Source of the DNA: Eucommia ulmoides
Taxonomy: Eukaryota > Streptophyta > Magnoliopsida > Garryales > Eucommiaceae
Assembly: GCA_016647705.1 (NCBI GenBank)
Contig: CM028328.1
Coordinates: forward strand, 38,416,501 to 38,480,500
DNA: 64,000 bases
Direction of reading: 5' to 3'
Position numbers and translations under genes: made by a program. A model generated the notes under the pieces. It had not been told where the DNA came from, ran no database searches, and saw only the letters and a program-made list of their open reading frames with translations. Positions 1 to 11,699 of this stretch are shown here, one piece after another (position 1 is the first letter of the stretch; each line of letters begins with the position of its first letter).

Positions 1-225
1 TCTATTTCTTCGGCTAACAGAAGTAGGCAAGGATACACTCCTCCAACTACTTAAGGTTGGAAAGTATGTTGGCATATTCAACTAGAAGAGTATGTAAATT
101 CTCCGACTACTTAAGGTACGTTTGTAGGTATTCTTCTCCGACCACTTGAGGTAGGTAAGAAAGTTGGTTTTCTAACCACTTAAGATTGGGCAGTAGGTAA
201 ATTTTTTGACAACATAGGGTTAGAC
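1..225. repeat. Degenerate minisatellite, TTAAGGT-type units
   Basis: At least four imperfect units contain a core like GACTACTTAAGGT followed by AGTAGGTA-type spacers, at about 45-60 base spacing. The same core recurs at 58470-58735. This is direct observation; the function is unknown. Confidence 0.6.
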
Positions 226-1680
226 AATATTTCTCTTACCTTTTCCTCTTTCTTATGTCGTTTGTTCTCTCGACTATCTACCAAGAAGTGAAGGAAGAAC
301 TTAGACAATCGAAAGTTATAGCTTTCTATGTAGGTTTTCTAGATTTCTAGCAGTTGTTTGACCTTCATTACTTCTAATCCAGAAAAACTCTGAATTACTA
401 ATCGAATTCCTGATTTTCCAACCCGATTTTGGAATTATTGTCATTTGGTGAACCTAAGACCTTCCTTAGCAACTGAAATTGAAGGACTTATTTTTCTATA
501 TTAGTTTGTCGTTTCTATCCCCTAGTACCCCTTAATAGGGAGTTACAATGTGTAACTTAGACCCTACCACTTGGTGGAGAGCATATAATGGACTTTATTA
601 GTTCTAATCTATGTATGATCATGGAAATTATAAGAATGTGCTTCAGCCCATGGCTGGGGGTTCCTACAATTAGATGACTGAACCTCAATATGTTTCCTAC
701 GTACCTTAGCAGATTGCCAAGGATTAGGTCTAGTTCTAGCTTAGTTATCTTCTATTGTTCGAATAGCAAGAAAAGTAAAAATACTCTCTTCTCAAACGTC
801 ACGGGACTATTCGAGATATGCGCCCTGGTATAGGGCTGAGGGGGTATCATAAATATGATACTTCTATTTTTCTTTATTTCGACCAAACCTTCTTAGATTT
901 CCTACGTACCTTGGTGATCTACCAAGGATCAGGTCGAACGTAGATCCAACCTGGTGATTCTAAGAGTCACACCTACGGCGAGCAAAAATCTTGTTCTAGC
1001 GTAATGGATAGATTTTTCTACCTAAGTATTATCTAATTATGATTAATCATTACCTTTAATTAGTAGTCTATTTTAAATCGTTGAATTATACTGCCTTATT
1101 TTTAGGCTGCCGGAGGTTTGGTATCTAGAGTACTTAAATAGTGCTAGAAATTATTCAATTCTAAGAAAATCCTATTGGATCCTAGAAAGTTTAATTTTCT
1201 AAAGACACTCTAATACACCCCGATGTTTTATAGTAATGGGCACGGTCTATTATGAAGACACACCTTGTGTGAGGTCAACTCCATGTCTAACCCTAATTTG
1301 GTTGAAAACCACTATTAGAGACGAATGATAGTACAATGCGTAGTGAGGTTACATGACCAGATTACATGTTCGAGGATTGCTTGGTAGCCTACTAGATCTC
1401 CCAGATAAGACGTATGGGTGCAAGTGTTATACTGATAAAAACCTATTGATGCAACATGATATGTAAGATGCCAAAGGTTTTTTGTTAAGTATGATACCTA
1501 AATTTCCTCATGTGTATGAAGGTTATGCATGCCTAAGTGATTTTTGATTCATAGTGCCTGTGTAATACTTTGATACTGACTTATGTGTTGTATAATTTTA
1601 TAATGCCTAAACTTGTTATCTAGAATATTTTCTTAGGGAATATATCTTCTATCTAGAGATGGTATTTTTCTCCTAGAATT
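1..1680. repeat. LTR-like block of a Tat/Ogre-type element
   Basis: This is non-coding sequence related by eye to 58400-59944 in the same orientation. Shared landmarks include a run of TTAAGGT-containing minisatellite units at the left, a TTTGTTCTCTCGA-like stretch near 260, and a CCTACGTACCTT-type block near 700 and 900 that is common in plant gypsy LTRs. They also share a final part near 1490-1680. The right limit is put where the minus-strand open frame at 1685 begins. The left limit lies outside the window. No TG/CA ends or target duplication could be fixed, so assignment as an LTR is inferred from the second copy and the plant LTR motif. Confidence 0.5.
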
Positions 1681-1684
1681 CATC

Positions 1685-2143
1685 CTAAAATGTTTGCATT
1701 AGGTACCCTTTTGCTATTAGCCATCTCCCTTGGTTACTTCTATGTCGCTCTTGATACGAAAAGTTGACTGGTGCTTCTAAGAGGCTTTCTGCTACCTTGT
1801 TCCTTTTTGCATTGTAACTAGAATTCTTATCGGGATTTTTCTTCGAACAGTCTTTGGGTTTTGGTGGCAAGATGAGAAGGTTCGGATTGGAATAGTAGAG
1901 GGTTATTTCATATCTCGCTTGGTTGAGATCTGGATTTCCCATAATGGGAGCATCTGGCTCGGAATAGGGATCACTATTGATTTGGCTCAAGCTTTGAATG
2001 ACTTTGGATAAGTTTTGGTAGAGGGTTCGAATGCATAGCTTATTTAGTAAGGCTTTTTCTCTTCCTTTCTCATATTTTCCCAAGTTCATTTTTAATGTTT
2101 GAAGTTTTTTACCCATATGTGCAATGTATATTTCCCTATCCAT
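1685..2143 (-). CDS. Unidentified 152-residue open frame
   Basis: This is one of the longer uninterrupted frames outside low-complexity DNA. It starts with an ATG at 2143 and predicts a mostly hydrophilic protein rich in Asn, Lys, Ser and Leu. No signal peptide, membrane segment or catalytic motif was recognised. It lies between an LTR-like block (1-1680) and minus-strand gag remains (3514-4069), in the same orientation as the gag. It may therefore be a leftover of the same retroelement, either a lineage-specific extra ORF or a degraded gag/pol segment. It could also be a chance frame. No function is proposed. Confidence 0.25.
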   Translation of the reverse strand: MDREIYIAHMGKKLQTLKMNLGKYEKGREKALLNKLCIRTLYQNLSKVIQSLSQINSDPYSEPDAPIMGNPDLNQARYEITLYYSNPNLLILPPKPKDCSKKNPDKNSSYNAKRNKVAESLLEAPVNFSYQERHRSNQGRWLIAKGYLMQTF

Positions 2144-3472
2144 GTTTATGCGAGATTATTTTGACTAGAGTATGCTCAGATAATTATATTCAAACGTTCA
2201 ATCATCTTAATGACTGTTGCGATTTTTGCATCGGATTAATCTAAATTATGATAAAGATAAGTTCAATAGTAATTTAGATCAAATAACCGTAGTTATTAGT
2301 TAACAAGGTTGTCAAGTTCAATTACTTCAAGTTCTGATAATGATATTATCTAAGATTGTTTTTTAGATTACCTAGGCCCTATATGCTACCCAAGGTTTCT
2401 TCTATAGCTCTACTTCACTTCTTCTATCTTGAATCGGGGGTAGATGGAATGGGACTTCTAAAGATGACTGAAATGAGGGGGGGGGAGGGGGGGGGGAAAG
2501 TGATTAAGAAACAAGTGTTAGTTAATGACGAATAACAAAGTTATTTTATCTTGGTAGTGTTAAGAGAATCTTCAGCTAGCCCAAGTCACTAGGTGTTAAG
2601 ACACCCCTAAGCCATAATACTTGGATCATATAGAAAGCGTGATTCACCTAATGGCTTTCGTGTGACTACTCAGTGTTTAGAAACTTTCTGAGACAGGTCT
2701 TTTTTTATTATTTTCTTTCTCTTAACACATACTTTCAAGATTTTACATTTTTAGAGAATTAGGATAATTTGAATCAGTCTCAAGGTTTTTGTTGGTTTCG
2801 CCCTTATCCTAACTACTTTCCCTATTATCCGATATTATATATATCAATGGCTTATCATCTTCTTCTAGTCTTAAGTGTCTCTCTTATTTTTATTTTTAAG
2901 TAGGTTTTCATGGTGTCTCTGAATTGGCTATGTCTAGATAAAGTCTTATCTTATATTAGTCAATCTTTCTTTGTTTAGCTACTTGATCTATCAAGAACTT
3001 TTCTCGAATAGGCTTAGTCTCTAAGACTTTATCTATCATTATTCACATCACAAATCTTCTAGATATTTCTTCATTCGTTCCGATTGAGGAGGTCTTCTGT
3101 ACTTCTTCAAGGTTACTTGGATACTCCCAGTTTAGATCATGTGTATCGATTCCATGAGAGGACTCCTAAGTTTTCTTTCTAAGTTCTCAGATTTTTGTCA
3201 ATATCTCACCATTGTTTGGTTGAAATCATACATTGTTTTAATGTTTTTACTTTGGATAATAGTCTAATTTAGTATTGAAATTATATTGTCTTTATTTATT
3301 GTTATTCATGGTGTGTAAATTGCGAAAAGAAAATTAAGTTTTGATAGTTAGAGTACAAAGACTTAAGTCGACCTTAGATAAAATAAGCTTGCATTTAGTG
3401 ATTTCTAGATCTATTACATAGGCCTATAAGATAATACTTGGTTTATTAGAAAGTACTTAAGAAACCATGGGA

Positions 3473-3478
<6 letters not shown>
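2144..3478. other. No gene recognised; contains a poly-G tract
   Basis: About 1.3 kb without a recognisable coding region. The only notable item is a G-rich run at about 2476-2497 (two blocks of G split by a single A), which could form a quadruplex. The rest reads as degraded retroelement DNA. Confidence 0.5.

Positions 3479-3503
<25 letters not shown>
3479..3503. repeat. (TA)n microsatellite
   Basis: Pure TA dinucleotide run of about 12 units immediately before the minus-strand gag fragment. Confidence 0.95.
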
Positions 3504-3513
3504 GTTTCTTCCT

Positions 3514-4069
3514 TTATTCTTTAATGGTCCAAGTTTTTCCTAAGATACTTATGATCCCTATTTGGATGAGATCCTTAACACAGTTCTTGAAGTCTTGGCA
3601 CAAATTGGTGTGGTGACCAGTTATTCCGGAGTGATACTGACAGAAATTGCGATGGATAAACCTCGAATCCTGAGGGTTTCCTAGGTTAGGGGGAATAGAT
3701 GGTAATAACTTATTCTTAAAGTAGTAGCGATATATTTGAGAGAGCGAAACAGGGAAAGAGGTGAACTGCCTCCTATCTTCAGGTGCTTGGGTGGGCTTCA
3801 AAATTTGGTGAGGTAACTGAATTGGAGTCTGTAATTGGCTACAGGTTAGAGGTGAGCTGCTTGGATATGGAGAAGAAATGAAAGATTGGTGTTCTAGGTA
3901 GATTGGTACCCTGATGACCTATTTGATCTCCTTGGTAGACTGGTTCATGTAGTCTATCTGCTTCCACATATTCAGAACTTCTCCTTGGACTGAGTCTTCC
4001 TAAGGTTCAAGGTTCTTCCCCTAACTGGGCAGGCCTTGACTTGCAGCAGTAGCGCAAATTAAGTCTTCC
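3514..4069 (-). pseudogene. Tat/Ogre-like gag fragment with nucleocapsid-type motif
   Basis: The 95-residue frame at 3514-3801 contains the segment FCQYHSGITGHHTNLC followed by a KNCVKDLIQ-type helix. This matches the C-x2-H-x4-GH-x4-C zinc-finger style and the following CxxLKxxVxDLI-type tail of plant Tat/Ogre gypsy gag proteins. Upstream on the same strand (3800-4069) the translation is broken by stops but stays gag-like. The coding is cut at about 4070 by the solo LTR, and the upstream part may continue at 5725-6000. Gag packages element RNA into virus-like particles. This copy is a pseudogene: it is short, interrupted and has no pol joined to it. Confidence 0.6.
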
Positions 4070-4410
4070 GGTTTAGCATGGTGTACGGCGAGCATTTTCA
4101 ACATACTCGCGTATTAACTACTCACAAGTGTATGAGGTCAAAGTTTTAGTATGATAAATCTTTTAAGATCGGGTATCGTATCCATAGGTATTGGTTGTCG
4201 TTATTATCGAGTACTGCGATTGTCATGACCTAACTTTATCTAAGCTAAAAACGAATGTAATTTAATTAATTAATACTAATACTAATATAACCTAATTTAA
4301 TCTATACTAATTATACTAATACAAGATAGTTAGAGGATGGATTATCTAGGGATTAACTTTATTTACTTAAATGCGTTTGATTTCATTTAGTTTACAATAA
4401 TGACGTTTTA

Positions 4411-4802
4411 CCTATCCGACAATCTCAGTTCGTAAACTCCTCCACCACCTCTCCCGAGTGTAAGACAGGGGAATACATAACTTCGTGTGAACGAAGAAGT
4501 CCCCCTCAATGTCTTAACGACCCTAGGTTATGTGAATCTCACCCCAACGTCATTGATCGCACGCAATCTAACTCCCTTCTGGGTTATTGGATCGTCACGC
4601 TGTGTTTACCCTATCGACAATCTCAGTTCATAAACTCCCCTGCCACCTTTCCCGAGTGTAAGATGAGGGAATACATGACTTTGTGTCAATGAAAAATTCA
4701 TTGTCTTAACGATCCTAAGTCACGTGAGTCTTGCCCCAACGTCATCGATTGCCCACAATCCAATTCCCTCACGGGTTATTGGATTGTTGCGTTATGTTTA
4801 TC
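4411..4802. repeat. Tandem duplication (period 198) inside the solo LTR
   Basis: The block beginning CTATCCGACAATCTCAG at 4412 recurs as CTATCGACAATCTCAG from 4611, followed by matching CCCGAGTGTAAGA, CCCCAACGTCAT and GGGTTATTGGAT segments. The other LTRs of this family carry the block once. The second copy has diverged from the first, so the event is not recent. Confidence 0.8.
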
Positions 4803-5264
4803 TTAGTCCGAATCCAGAATTACCTCTTCCGAGTGTAAAACCCCGTATTCTCGATATTCTATCTAATCATAATAAACTTAACAATACGATAAACGCAATC
4901 AAACTTCGAAGAACAATCATTAAAGAAACAAAACTAAAACGAAACTACATTTTTATAAATGATATTAATCCCATATATAATCCACATTTAACTTGTGTTC
5001 ATAATCGTTTATACAATTAAAATCTAGATGAACATGCTCAAACAATTATTGAAGATAAGAAATAAAAGGAAAAACGGATGAACTTAGCCGATATCCGAAG
5101 ATTAGCCACTAAAATCGTCCACCGATCGATTCTCCTTCTCTGTGGGGTAATCTTCTCCTTTAGAATTGTTTGAGCACTCCCCATACTCTCTCTCTCTCTA
5201 TTCTGAACTAAGCCCTAACGGCTCTAATGGCCATTACTCTTTCAAAGGAGAGGAGATAAAAGGG

Positions 5265-5273
5265 TATTTATAG
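5265..5273 (-). promoter_or_regulatory. TATA box of LTR promoter
   Basis: Reverse strand reads CCCTATAAATACCC, a good plant TATA box. It lies 40-250 bases downstream (on the minus strand) of the GC-rich palindromes at 5312-5513, which places the palindromes in U3. Confidence 0.6.
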
Positions 5274-5311
5274 GGAAATATCTAAACAAAATATCTAATC
5301 TGTGTAGAGGT

Positions 5312-5513
5312 CACTGCCATGGCGGTGAGTAGGTCGGTTGGTTAATCGCCTTGGCAGTAAAAAAGGTGGTGGATTAGGTTGACATCCTACATTTTCACCG
5401 TTGTGGCGGTGGATCTCACCACTGCGGTGGTGTACGTTCAACAAGATAATCCATTCTTTGTATTTTCACCACCGCGGCGGAGGTCTGGACGTCGCTGCGG
5501 TGGGCTTCTTTCA
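5312..5513. promoter_or_regulatory. GC-rich palindrome cluster in U3
   Basis: About six related sites lie in 200 bases: ACTGCCATGGCGGT (5313), ATCGCCTTGGCAGT (5345), CACCGTTGTGGCGGTG (5396), CACCACTGCGGTGGTG (5417), and CACCGCGGCGG- and CGCTGCGGTGG-type sites near 5470-5510. They stand out in AT-rich surroundings and recur in other LTRs of the family. A role as protein-binding sites is inference. Confidence 0.55.
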
Positions 5514-5724
5514 GAATATTGCCGCCTTGCTCGTTTTTCACCATTCTTCAATCGTTCTTGGTTCTATCTCATCGTTTTCACTCCATTTTCCTATATTTTT
5601 GCCCCACACACCTTTTTTAATACAAAAAGAATAAAAACTAATTAAAACATATAAAAACGCTATAAAAATGCTCTAAAACTTAACAAAACCGGTTTGAAAA
5701 TATATAGGTAGATCACACCTATCA

Positions 5725-7970
5725 CAAGGCTATTAGGATTTTCAGTAGTAATCCACTTTCCATATGGGAGCCTCTCGATTCATAATTTGTACCAATGTCT
5801 TATCATGCTAAAGGTATCTCCAGGTGACGGTAATTGGTCCTCTTGTTGGAATAGCGAGGTTGGGTTCATTTGGCTCAACATTTATGTCAAGGAGAAAATA
5901 TCTTCTGGCATCGTTGGGGATCTTAGAGTCATTTTGAATACTTCCAACATAGAAAGGGATTGGGTCCATCTTATAATCTTTGCAAACCGATCTTGAATGG
6001 CGTTTAGCAAAAGTTACCTAAAGTAGATTTTTCTAGATTTATTAAGTGATTAACAACCTAGAACTCTACTTATGAACTTTTAAGGATGAAAATTATCATA
6101 TCTTTATATGTGATTATATTCTTGACTGTACGTGAGTATGTCCAAATAAATTATAATGTTCATGCTGTATGTATGCAATCCTAAGAAGACGTAGCTCTAG
6201 TAGGTAATTCTCAAATATGTTCGGGACAGACCTCTACTTGGACTTGGATTTGTAGGACTAGGGTCACTTGCAACTTTTGGTTCATCCTCAAGTTTAAAGT
6301 TACAGTCATCCTAGGACTAGGGCATAATTAACCATTTAGCCTCAGGGTATAGATCATTCTTCCTAGGACTGTAAGGTACTCATTTTATTCCCCAAGATAA
6401 GGATCATAACTCCTGGGAATTAAAAGATAGAATTATTGGTCCTAGAACTTGGTGACAAACTCGTCTTTTTCTTACTACTTGATCACAGGTTTTAGGACCT
6501 AGTGACAAAATTTATCCTAGATTTTTCCTACAGATCATTTCTCTTAGGACTTAATGATAGGATTGTCCTATTTTTTGCCTCAACTATAGATCATGGTTCC
6601 TAAGACTTAATAACAGGAAAGTCTTTCTTCCTCGAAAATGGATTACTATTTCCAGGACCTAAGGACAGAACTATTTTATTTTTTTCAAAAAAGATGGATC
6701 ATCATTTTTAGGGCTTGAGGAGGAGTCTAAGGCTCCTTTGAGTTCATGATATCTACTGAGGGTGAATTTGATAATCTGGTTGGTGAACCTTAACTAGCTT
6801 CTTATCAGAAAAGGTTTTAACCTGGCTAAGGCATTTTGAACATAAACTAAACGCCTTTCTTATGGTGCATAATTCCTACTGTATAGGATTTATGAGAAAT
6901 GACACTATTCTTAGGACAATACATGCATTTTTTAGGGAATTGTGACCTTAGATATGCTACTACTTGTATCACACAATCTTGATTCTGTTGTGTGATGACA
7001 CTTTCTTATATTGTAGTAGTTTAACATGATTTCTCATGATCGAAGTAGATTACTTCATGTTATCCAAGTGGACGAACCTTAGACAATGTTGTTTAGCAAA
7101 TGATATAATTATTTGTTTATTTGAGGTAGATCTTTTTGTAATTGTGACTTTATTAAAGAAAGTTTTTAGTGGATTATTATAGATGAAATGGGCATTATTA
7201 ATTTGATGTTTATCTTTGATGGTTTATTGGGTTAAGTAAAATAAGGATTCTTGTTCTTTCTTGCAGCCTGATCTCTATTAAATTTTTTGAAAAACGTTTT
7301 TTAGTGCTCAGCAAGCTTGCAATGCGTGGGATAGAACAAGAACTATTATACTGATTATTATGCCCCCACTTGTCCTATAAGGTTATTCTATATACCTAGT
7401 ACAATAGTGATGTAAATAACTGTACATAAATTAAAAATGACATCTCTCTCCAAGATAAGTGTCCTAAGTAAAATAGGCTTTTGGTTATCCTTTATCCTAG
7501 GTTCACTATATGTGGTTTTTTCTTTTCTTCTAGCGCATCCTAAAAAAGCTCAGATCCTAAACCTTCAAACCTTCAGCATCCTCCCCGGGAGAATATCCAT
7601 CTTTGGTTGATGGTCCAAACAAGAAGAGGTTCGTAGCCAGATCCCGAGGGAGGAACCCACCCGGCCTTGCTGCTACTAACTTCTCTTTCTAACGTAAGGG
7701 TTTTCAGGGCATTGATTAACATCATGACCTCGCTGACTTCAGCACCTACTATCAGCCTCTCTATCCCTAAAAGGGATACGGCTTGGGTTTTTCATCAATG
7801 ATATACAATGCAACGTGAGTACATGTGCATTAAAGAGAGTATACAGTAATGTAAATGCATAAATGTAGAGATAGTCTTTAAATGCAGTATTTAAAGACAG
7901 TAATGTAAATGCAGTAAATAAAGACAATAAATACACATGCATGCTGATATATACATATGAAATGATATGC
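5725..7970. other. Non-coding retroelement-derived sequence
   Basis: No credible gene. The first 280 bases may be the upstream part of the minus-strand gag cut by the solo LTR; the evidence is position only. From about 6245 the sequence becomes a degenerate tandem array, listed separately. After 6740 no structure was seen apart from AT-rich sequence. Confidence 0.4.
6245..6730. repeat. Degenerate tandem array, period about 50-56
   Basis: Around nine units carry a core like TCCTAGGACTTAGTGACA followed by a T-rich stretch and GATCAT. Cores occur near 6310, 6360, 6410, 6438, 6489, 6541, 6597, 6651 and 6706. Units have diverged considerably. Confidence 0.65.

Positions 7971-8059
<89 letters not shown>
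7971..8059. repeat. (ATT)n microsatellite
   Basis: An uninterrupted trinucleotide run of about 29 units, long enough to be length-variable between individuals. Confidence 0.97.
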
Positions 8060-8060
<1 letters not shown>

Positions 8061-8099
8061 GTAGGGAACTATTTATGCTTTGAAATCAAAGACATAATC

Positions 8100-9200
8100 C
8101 TTGGATGTTATTAACCAATGAATATGGATTTAGACTCCAACTAGGCCTGACTCTCTTACAGTCCCCAGCAGAGTCGCCAGCTGACGAATTTCAGATTTTG
8201 ATAGCGGAAAAAGTAAAGAATCAGGAAGAGGATGAAAACAAGTTTCCTTCCTTCCTCTCTAAGTCGTCCAAATTCGTTCATTTTTTAAAATGGAGTCGCC
8301 ACCTAGCATGGGGTTAAATGGTAGGCTAGGACACTAGGATTTGGGAAATTCATTTTTCCTTTTAAAATGGCCCATGTTTTGACTTCCAAATGTCTGTGTA
8401 CTTGAGATATTTTTTAAGTTTGGGAGTCCGTCATGCTTGGGAAAGGTTTTACACACCCCAAAACATCCGTCCGTAAACTGTAACTTGGTCTAAATAGATA
8501 TTCACTGTTAAACATATCCAAGCAGTTTTCTTTTATTACTTAAATAAGAATAATTCTCCTTTCCGAAGTTTTTCCTCCTTTTTATGTATTTTATCATGAT
8601 GTAAGTAGTAAAGGGTATTTATTATGCAAATAAAAGTAGAAACAAAAATAATTTTGTTTTTTTATCATAATGAAAACAGTAAATATTATACTGTACTATA
8701 CTATTCTAGGCAGCAACAACCCAATAGCAATTTATATAGATAGAAATGTAAATATGCAAACTATATGGAATGCAAACTAATTTTTTGGATATGCTACTGA
8801 ACTCGCACGTGGGTTGCCTACATATCTTGAATTAATGCGAATCATGTCCTTACGTAGTTTGTTTCGGTTAAGGTAAAAACCGTTTTTTATTGTTTAAAGT
8901 GACTGAGCCCATATCGTGGGTTGCCTACGTACTTTGGGGGATAACCAAAGATCAGATCATTACATAGTTCATTCTAGTTTAAGTTTAAAGTTGGGTTGGT
9001 TTTAGTTGATTTAGGTTGATTATTTCGTTGATTTTAGTTGTAAACAACCAGAATCACAACCTTAGCTAGTTATTATCAATTATTTTTAATGTTGTGAACA
9101 ATCTAAATCACAACATGACATGTACATAATCTCTTTGATTTTTTCACGAACATCTTAACCAAACTCTTTTGCTTTGGTTAGTTATTGTTAGTGTGTGAGT
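8100..9200 (+). repeat. Tat/Ogre-type LTR/UTR conserved block
   Basis: The + strand contains CCCCAGCAGAGTCGCCA at about 8162, GGAGTCGCCACCTAGCATGG near 8291, GGGAAAGGTTTTACAC near 8437, and two GGGTTGCCTAC blocks (8810, 8920). This order is familiar from plant Tat/Ogre LTR-UTR regions. The same block, in the opposite orientation, appears at 23390-23620. No open frame of interest, and element ends were not found. Confidence 0.5.
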
Positions 9201-9750
9201 TTTTTGTTAAAAAAATGAAAAGAAATACCATATATATATGTTATTCCTACCTGTAACTAAGAAAAATAGGAAGGTTTCTGAATAAGAATCAAATAAATCT
9301 CCAAAGGAATAGAGGTCCCCCTTTTATCCTGAGTTCTTAGCCACAAGGGTCGGTTTATGTAGTATATAAGTGTGTGTGTGTGTGTGTGTATGCCAATCCA
9401 CCAGCCAACCTAGCTGTGATCTTGATGTTTAGCAAAAAGTAAATTCGGTTATTAGTATTTAGATCGTTAAAATTAACAGTTACTAAGGTGTCGATGTAAA
9501 GTTCTTGAGAGAATCGTAGAGAGTATGTACAACTCATGGTGTGATTGTAGTTTCGTTTGAAGCCTCACATGTTCTTGGATATTCTTGAGATGCTTGGAAT
9601 GATTTTGTATCATTTGGACATAGTTTGGTTGTTTATAGGTTTTATGTGTTATGTACATGAAAATTAAGTGTATGAACTACATAATTATAATATATACAAG
9701 CAACATACTCAAGTTTAAACTAAACTCAAAGTGGGTTTTGAAGAAACATA

Positions 9751-9996
9751 CCTGCTTAGGGGATGTGGTCTTCCCTAAGTGATTACCTCATTTTTCTCCT
9801 TGATATTATTGGTTGGATGTTGATCAATCATCATCAATTTGTCAAGTTCTTGCTCCAAGAACCTCAAGTACACCCTACTTAGGGGATGTGGTCGTCCTTA
9901 GGTAGCTATCTCCCTTTTCTCCGTGATTCTCTTAGCAAGGTGTTGATCTGTGATTGTCGATCTCTTGAGTTCTTGCTCTAAGAACCTAAAGAACAT
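9751..9996. repeat. Tandem duplication, period 123
   Basis: CCTGCTTAGGGGATGTGGTC at 9751 recurs as CCTACTTAGGGGATGTGGTC at 9874. Each is followed by TTTTCTCC and a GTTCTTGCTC-AAGAACCT stretch at matching offsets. Confidence 0.8.
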
Positions 9997-10514
9997 TTTC
10001 TGGGACCATATTTCAACAGAATAATGGTGTGTTATTTGAGAAATTTCTTAAAAAGCCTAGCACCCGAGAGAGTTGCTTGGGTTTAGAGAGAGAATCTAGG
10101 ATTTCAAGACTTGAAAAAAAAAAAAAAAAAGAACCAAGCACCCCCTATGTATTGGCTAGGGGCCTGTGTATTTGTTAATGAGCATGCCGACCCACCTTCT
10201 TCCTTGGGGGGTGTTTAGCCTAGGGGACATTCTATTTTGTATTGATCTTGTTTTGTGATAAATTAAGTTAGGATAGAAGGCAAGATCTTCAAATATTTGG
10301 TAATGATTTCCAAATGATTGAAAATCATTACCAATCATTTCCTACCCTCCAATCATATGGATTGCACATAGGTGCATTAATGGTATGATGTGACATATCC
10401 GGTTCGGTTTAGGGGCTAAGTACTGGTTAATTTTACTATTTCGGTTTAGTTGCCACTAATTATTTCCAAATGCATTGAACCTAGTCTTAACCGATGGTTG
10501 GTTTTCAAGTTCCT

Positions 10515-10870
10515 AGTTAATCCTAAGATATTTTGGTGAAAATATCTTGATTCTTTGAACCTATCCATTCCATGTCATCCCAAGAATTTATTTCTTGGTA
10601 GGATGTACATTTAATGCATTGTCTAGGTGGCAAACCAACTTGATTTGGTTTTGTCAATGGGTAGTCACAATTCGAGGTTTTCGGTTACCCTAAAGATATT
10701 TTTCGTAAAATATATAGATACCATGAATGTATCCTATCCATTTCATCCTAATCATTTAATAATTTATGGGATGGGCATTTAATTCACATCAAATGCCTAA
10801 CTTAGGTAGTGAATCGACTCAATTTTGTTTCGACAACAGTTGATCACACCCTAAGTATCTTTGTTCACTT
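10515..10870. repeat. Degenerate tandem repeat, period about 170
   Basis: Two full units and part of a third share a CTAAGATATTTT-like start, a CCTATCCATTTCATCC-like middle, and a TTGTTTCGACAA/TTTTGTCAATG-type end. Confidence 0.55.
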
Positions 10871-11699
10871 GCTAGATATTTTGTAGGAAACTTATACGAA
10901 GTTTATTTGGTCATTTCAAGGCCTATTTTTTGGTCCTTTAATGATTGCGAGTCCCTTAAATCGTTGGGCCTAGGGTGGTTTGTAAAGACAGCTTGAATTT
11001 AGATTCCAAATCAAACCCAACTCCTTATTCACCTTTGTGATTTAGGGCGTATCATGACCTTTCCAAGCCTTGATTGAGGTCTCTTGTATTGTTTTTTTGT
11101 GGGTTTTTATATACTATTCATAATTAAAACAATTGTTTTTTGGTGCTAAACCTACAAGATTCAGTGATTATAAATGTTTGAGGGTTAGGGTAGGTAACCG
11201 AGGTAATTGTTTGAAATATCCTATAATTTGAGGGTAGTAGCTAATTTTTATCTATAATAAATATTATTTAATGAAAATTAAACTTTAATAAAGTTATTTT
11301 AGATCCTCTTAAATTATGTGAATTTCGAGGTTGCCCCGAAACTTTTACTTAGCTACATTTTGTCAAATTTAATATTTTCATGTTTTTTCTCATGTTTTTG
11401 GGTATTTTTGAATGTTATATAGTGTGATCTCAGGTAGAAATTCATTCCCTTTAAATCTAAATTTAAAATTTATTTGAACTTGTACTTGATCCAACACTAA
11501 TTGGGCGGGACAAAATGCACTGTCCACAGTAGTGTCAGAGTTTTCTGGTGGAGATTATCAACGTATATGCAATCAGTTCCAAGTAGGGGTAGCTAGATTT
11601 TGCTCTATTCCACACTTGGCTAATGTAATACATGGGATTCTAAGCCCTATGTTCTTCGATTACTACGGTTGAGCTAACAGTGGTTGCCAAGGTAGCCAA

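Larger units (their letters stand above)
4070..5724 (-). mobile_element. Solo LTR of the palindrome-bearing LTR family
   Basis: Reverse-strand sequence starts TGATAGGTGTGATC at 5724 and ends near 4070 with a degraded TAGCA/CGG end. It aligns by eye along its length with the LTRs at 14733-16160, 20395-21836, 34728-36089 and 59945-61278. Shared landmarks include GAATACGGGG-type, AAACACAACGCGACGAT-type and GACCTCATACACTTGTGAG-type blocks. No PBS, coding region or second LTR adjoins it, so it looks like a solo LTR left by LTR-LTR recombination inside minus-strand gag. No matching target duplication was found, and the left end is uncertain by some 10 bases. It is longer than its relatives because of an internal 198-bp duplication. 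Confidence 0.75.
9201..11690. other. Non-coding, repeat-derived; no gene seen
   Basis: Contains a short (TG)n run at 9370-9389, a poly-A run at 10114-10130, a 123-bp duplication (9751-9996) and a degenerate 170-bp repeat (10515-10870). It is probably LTR or UTR sequence of the gypsy elements on either side. Short frames here look like chance. Confidence 0.5.
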
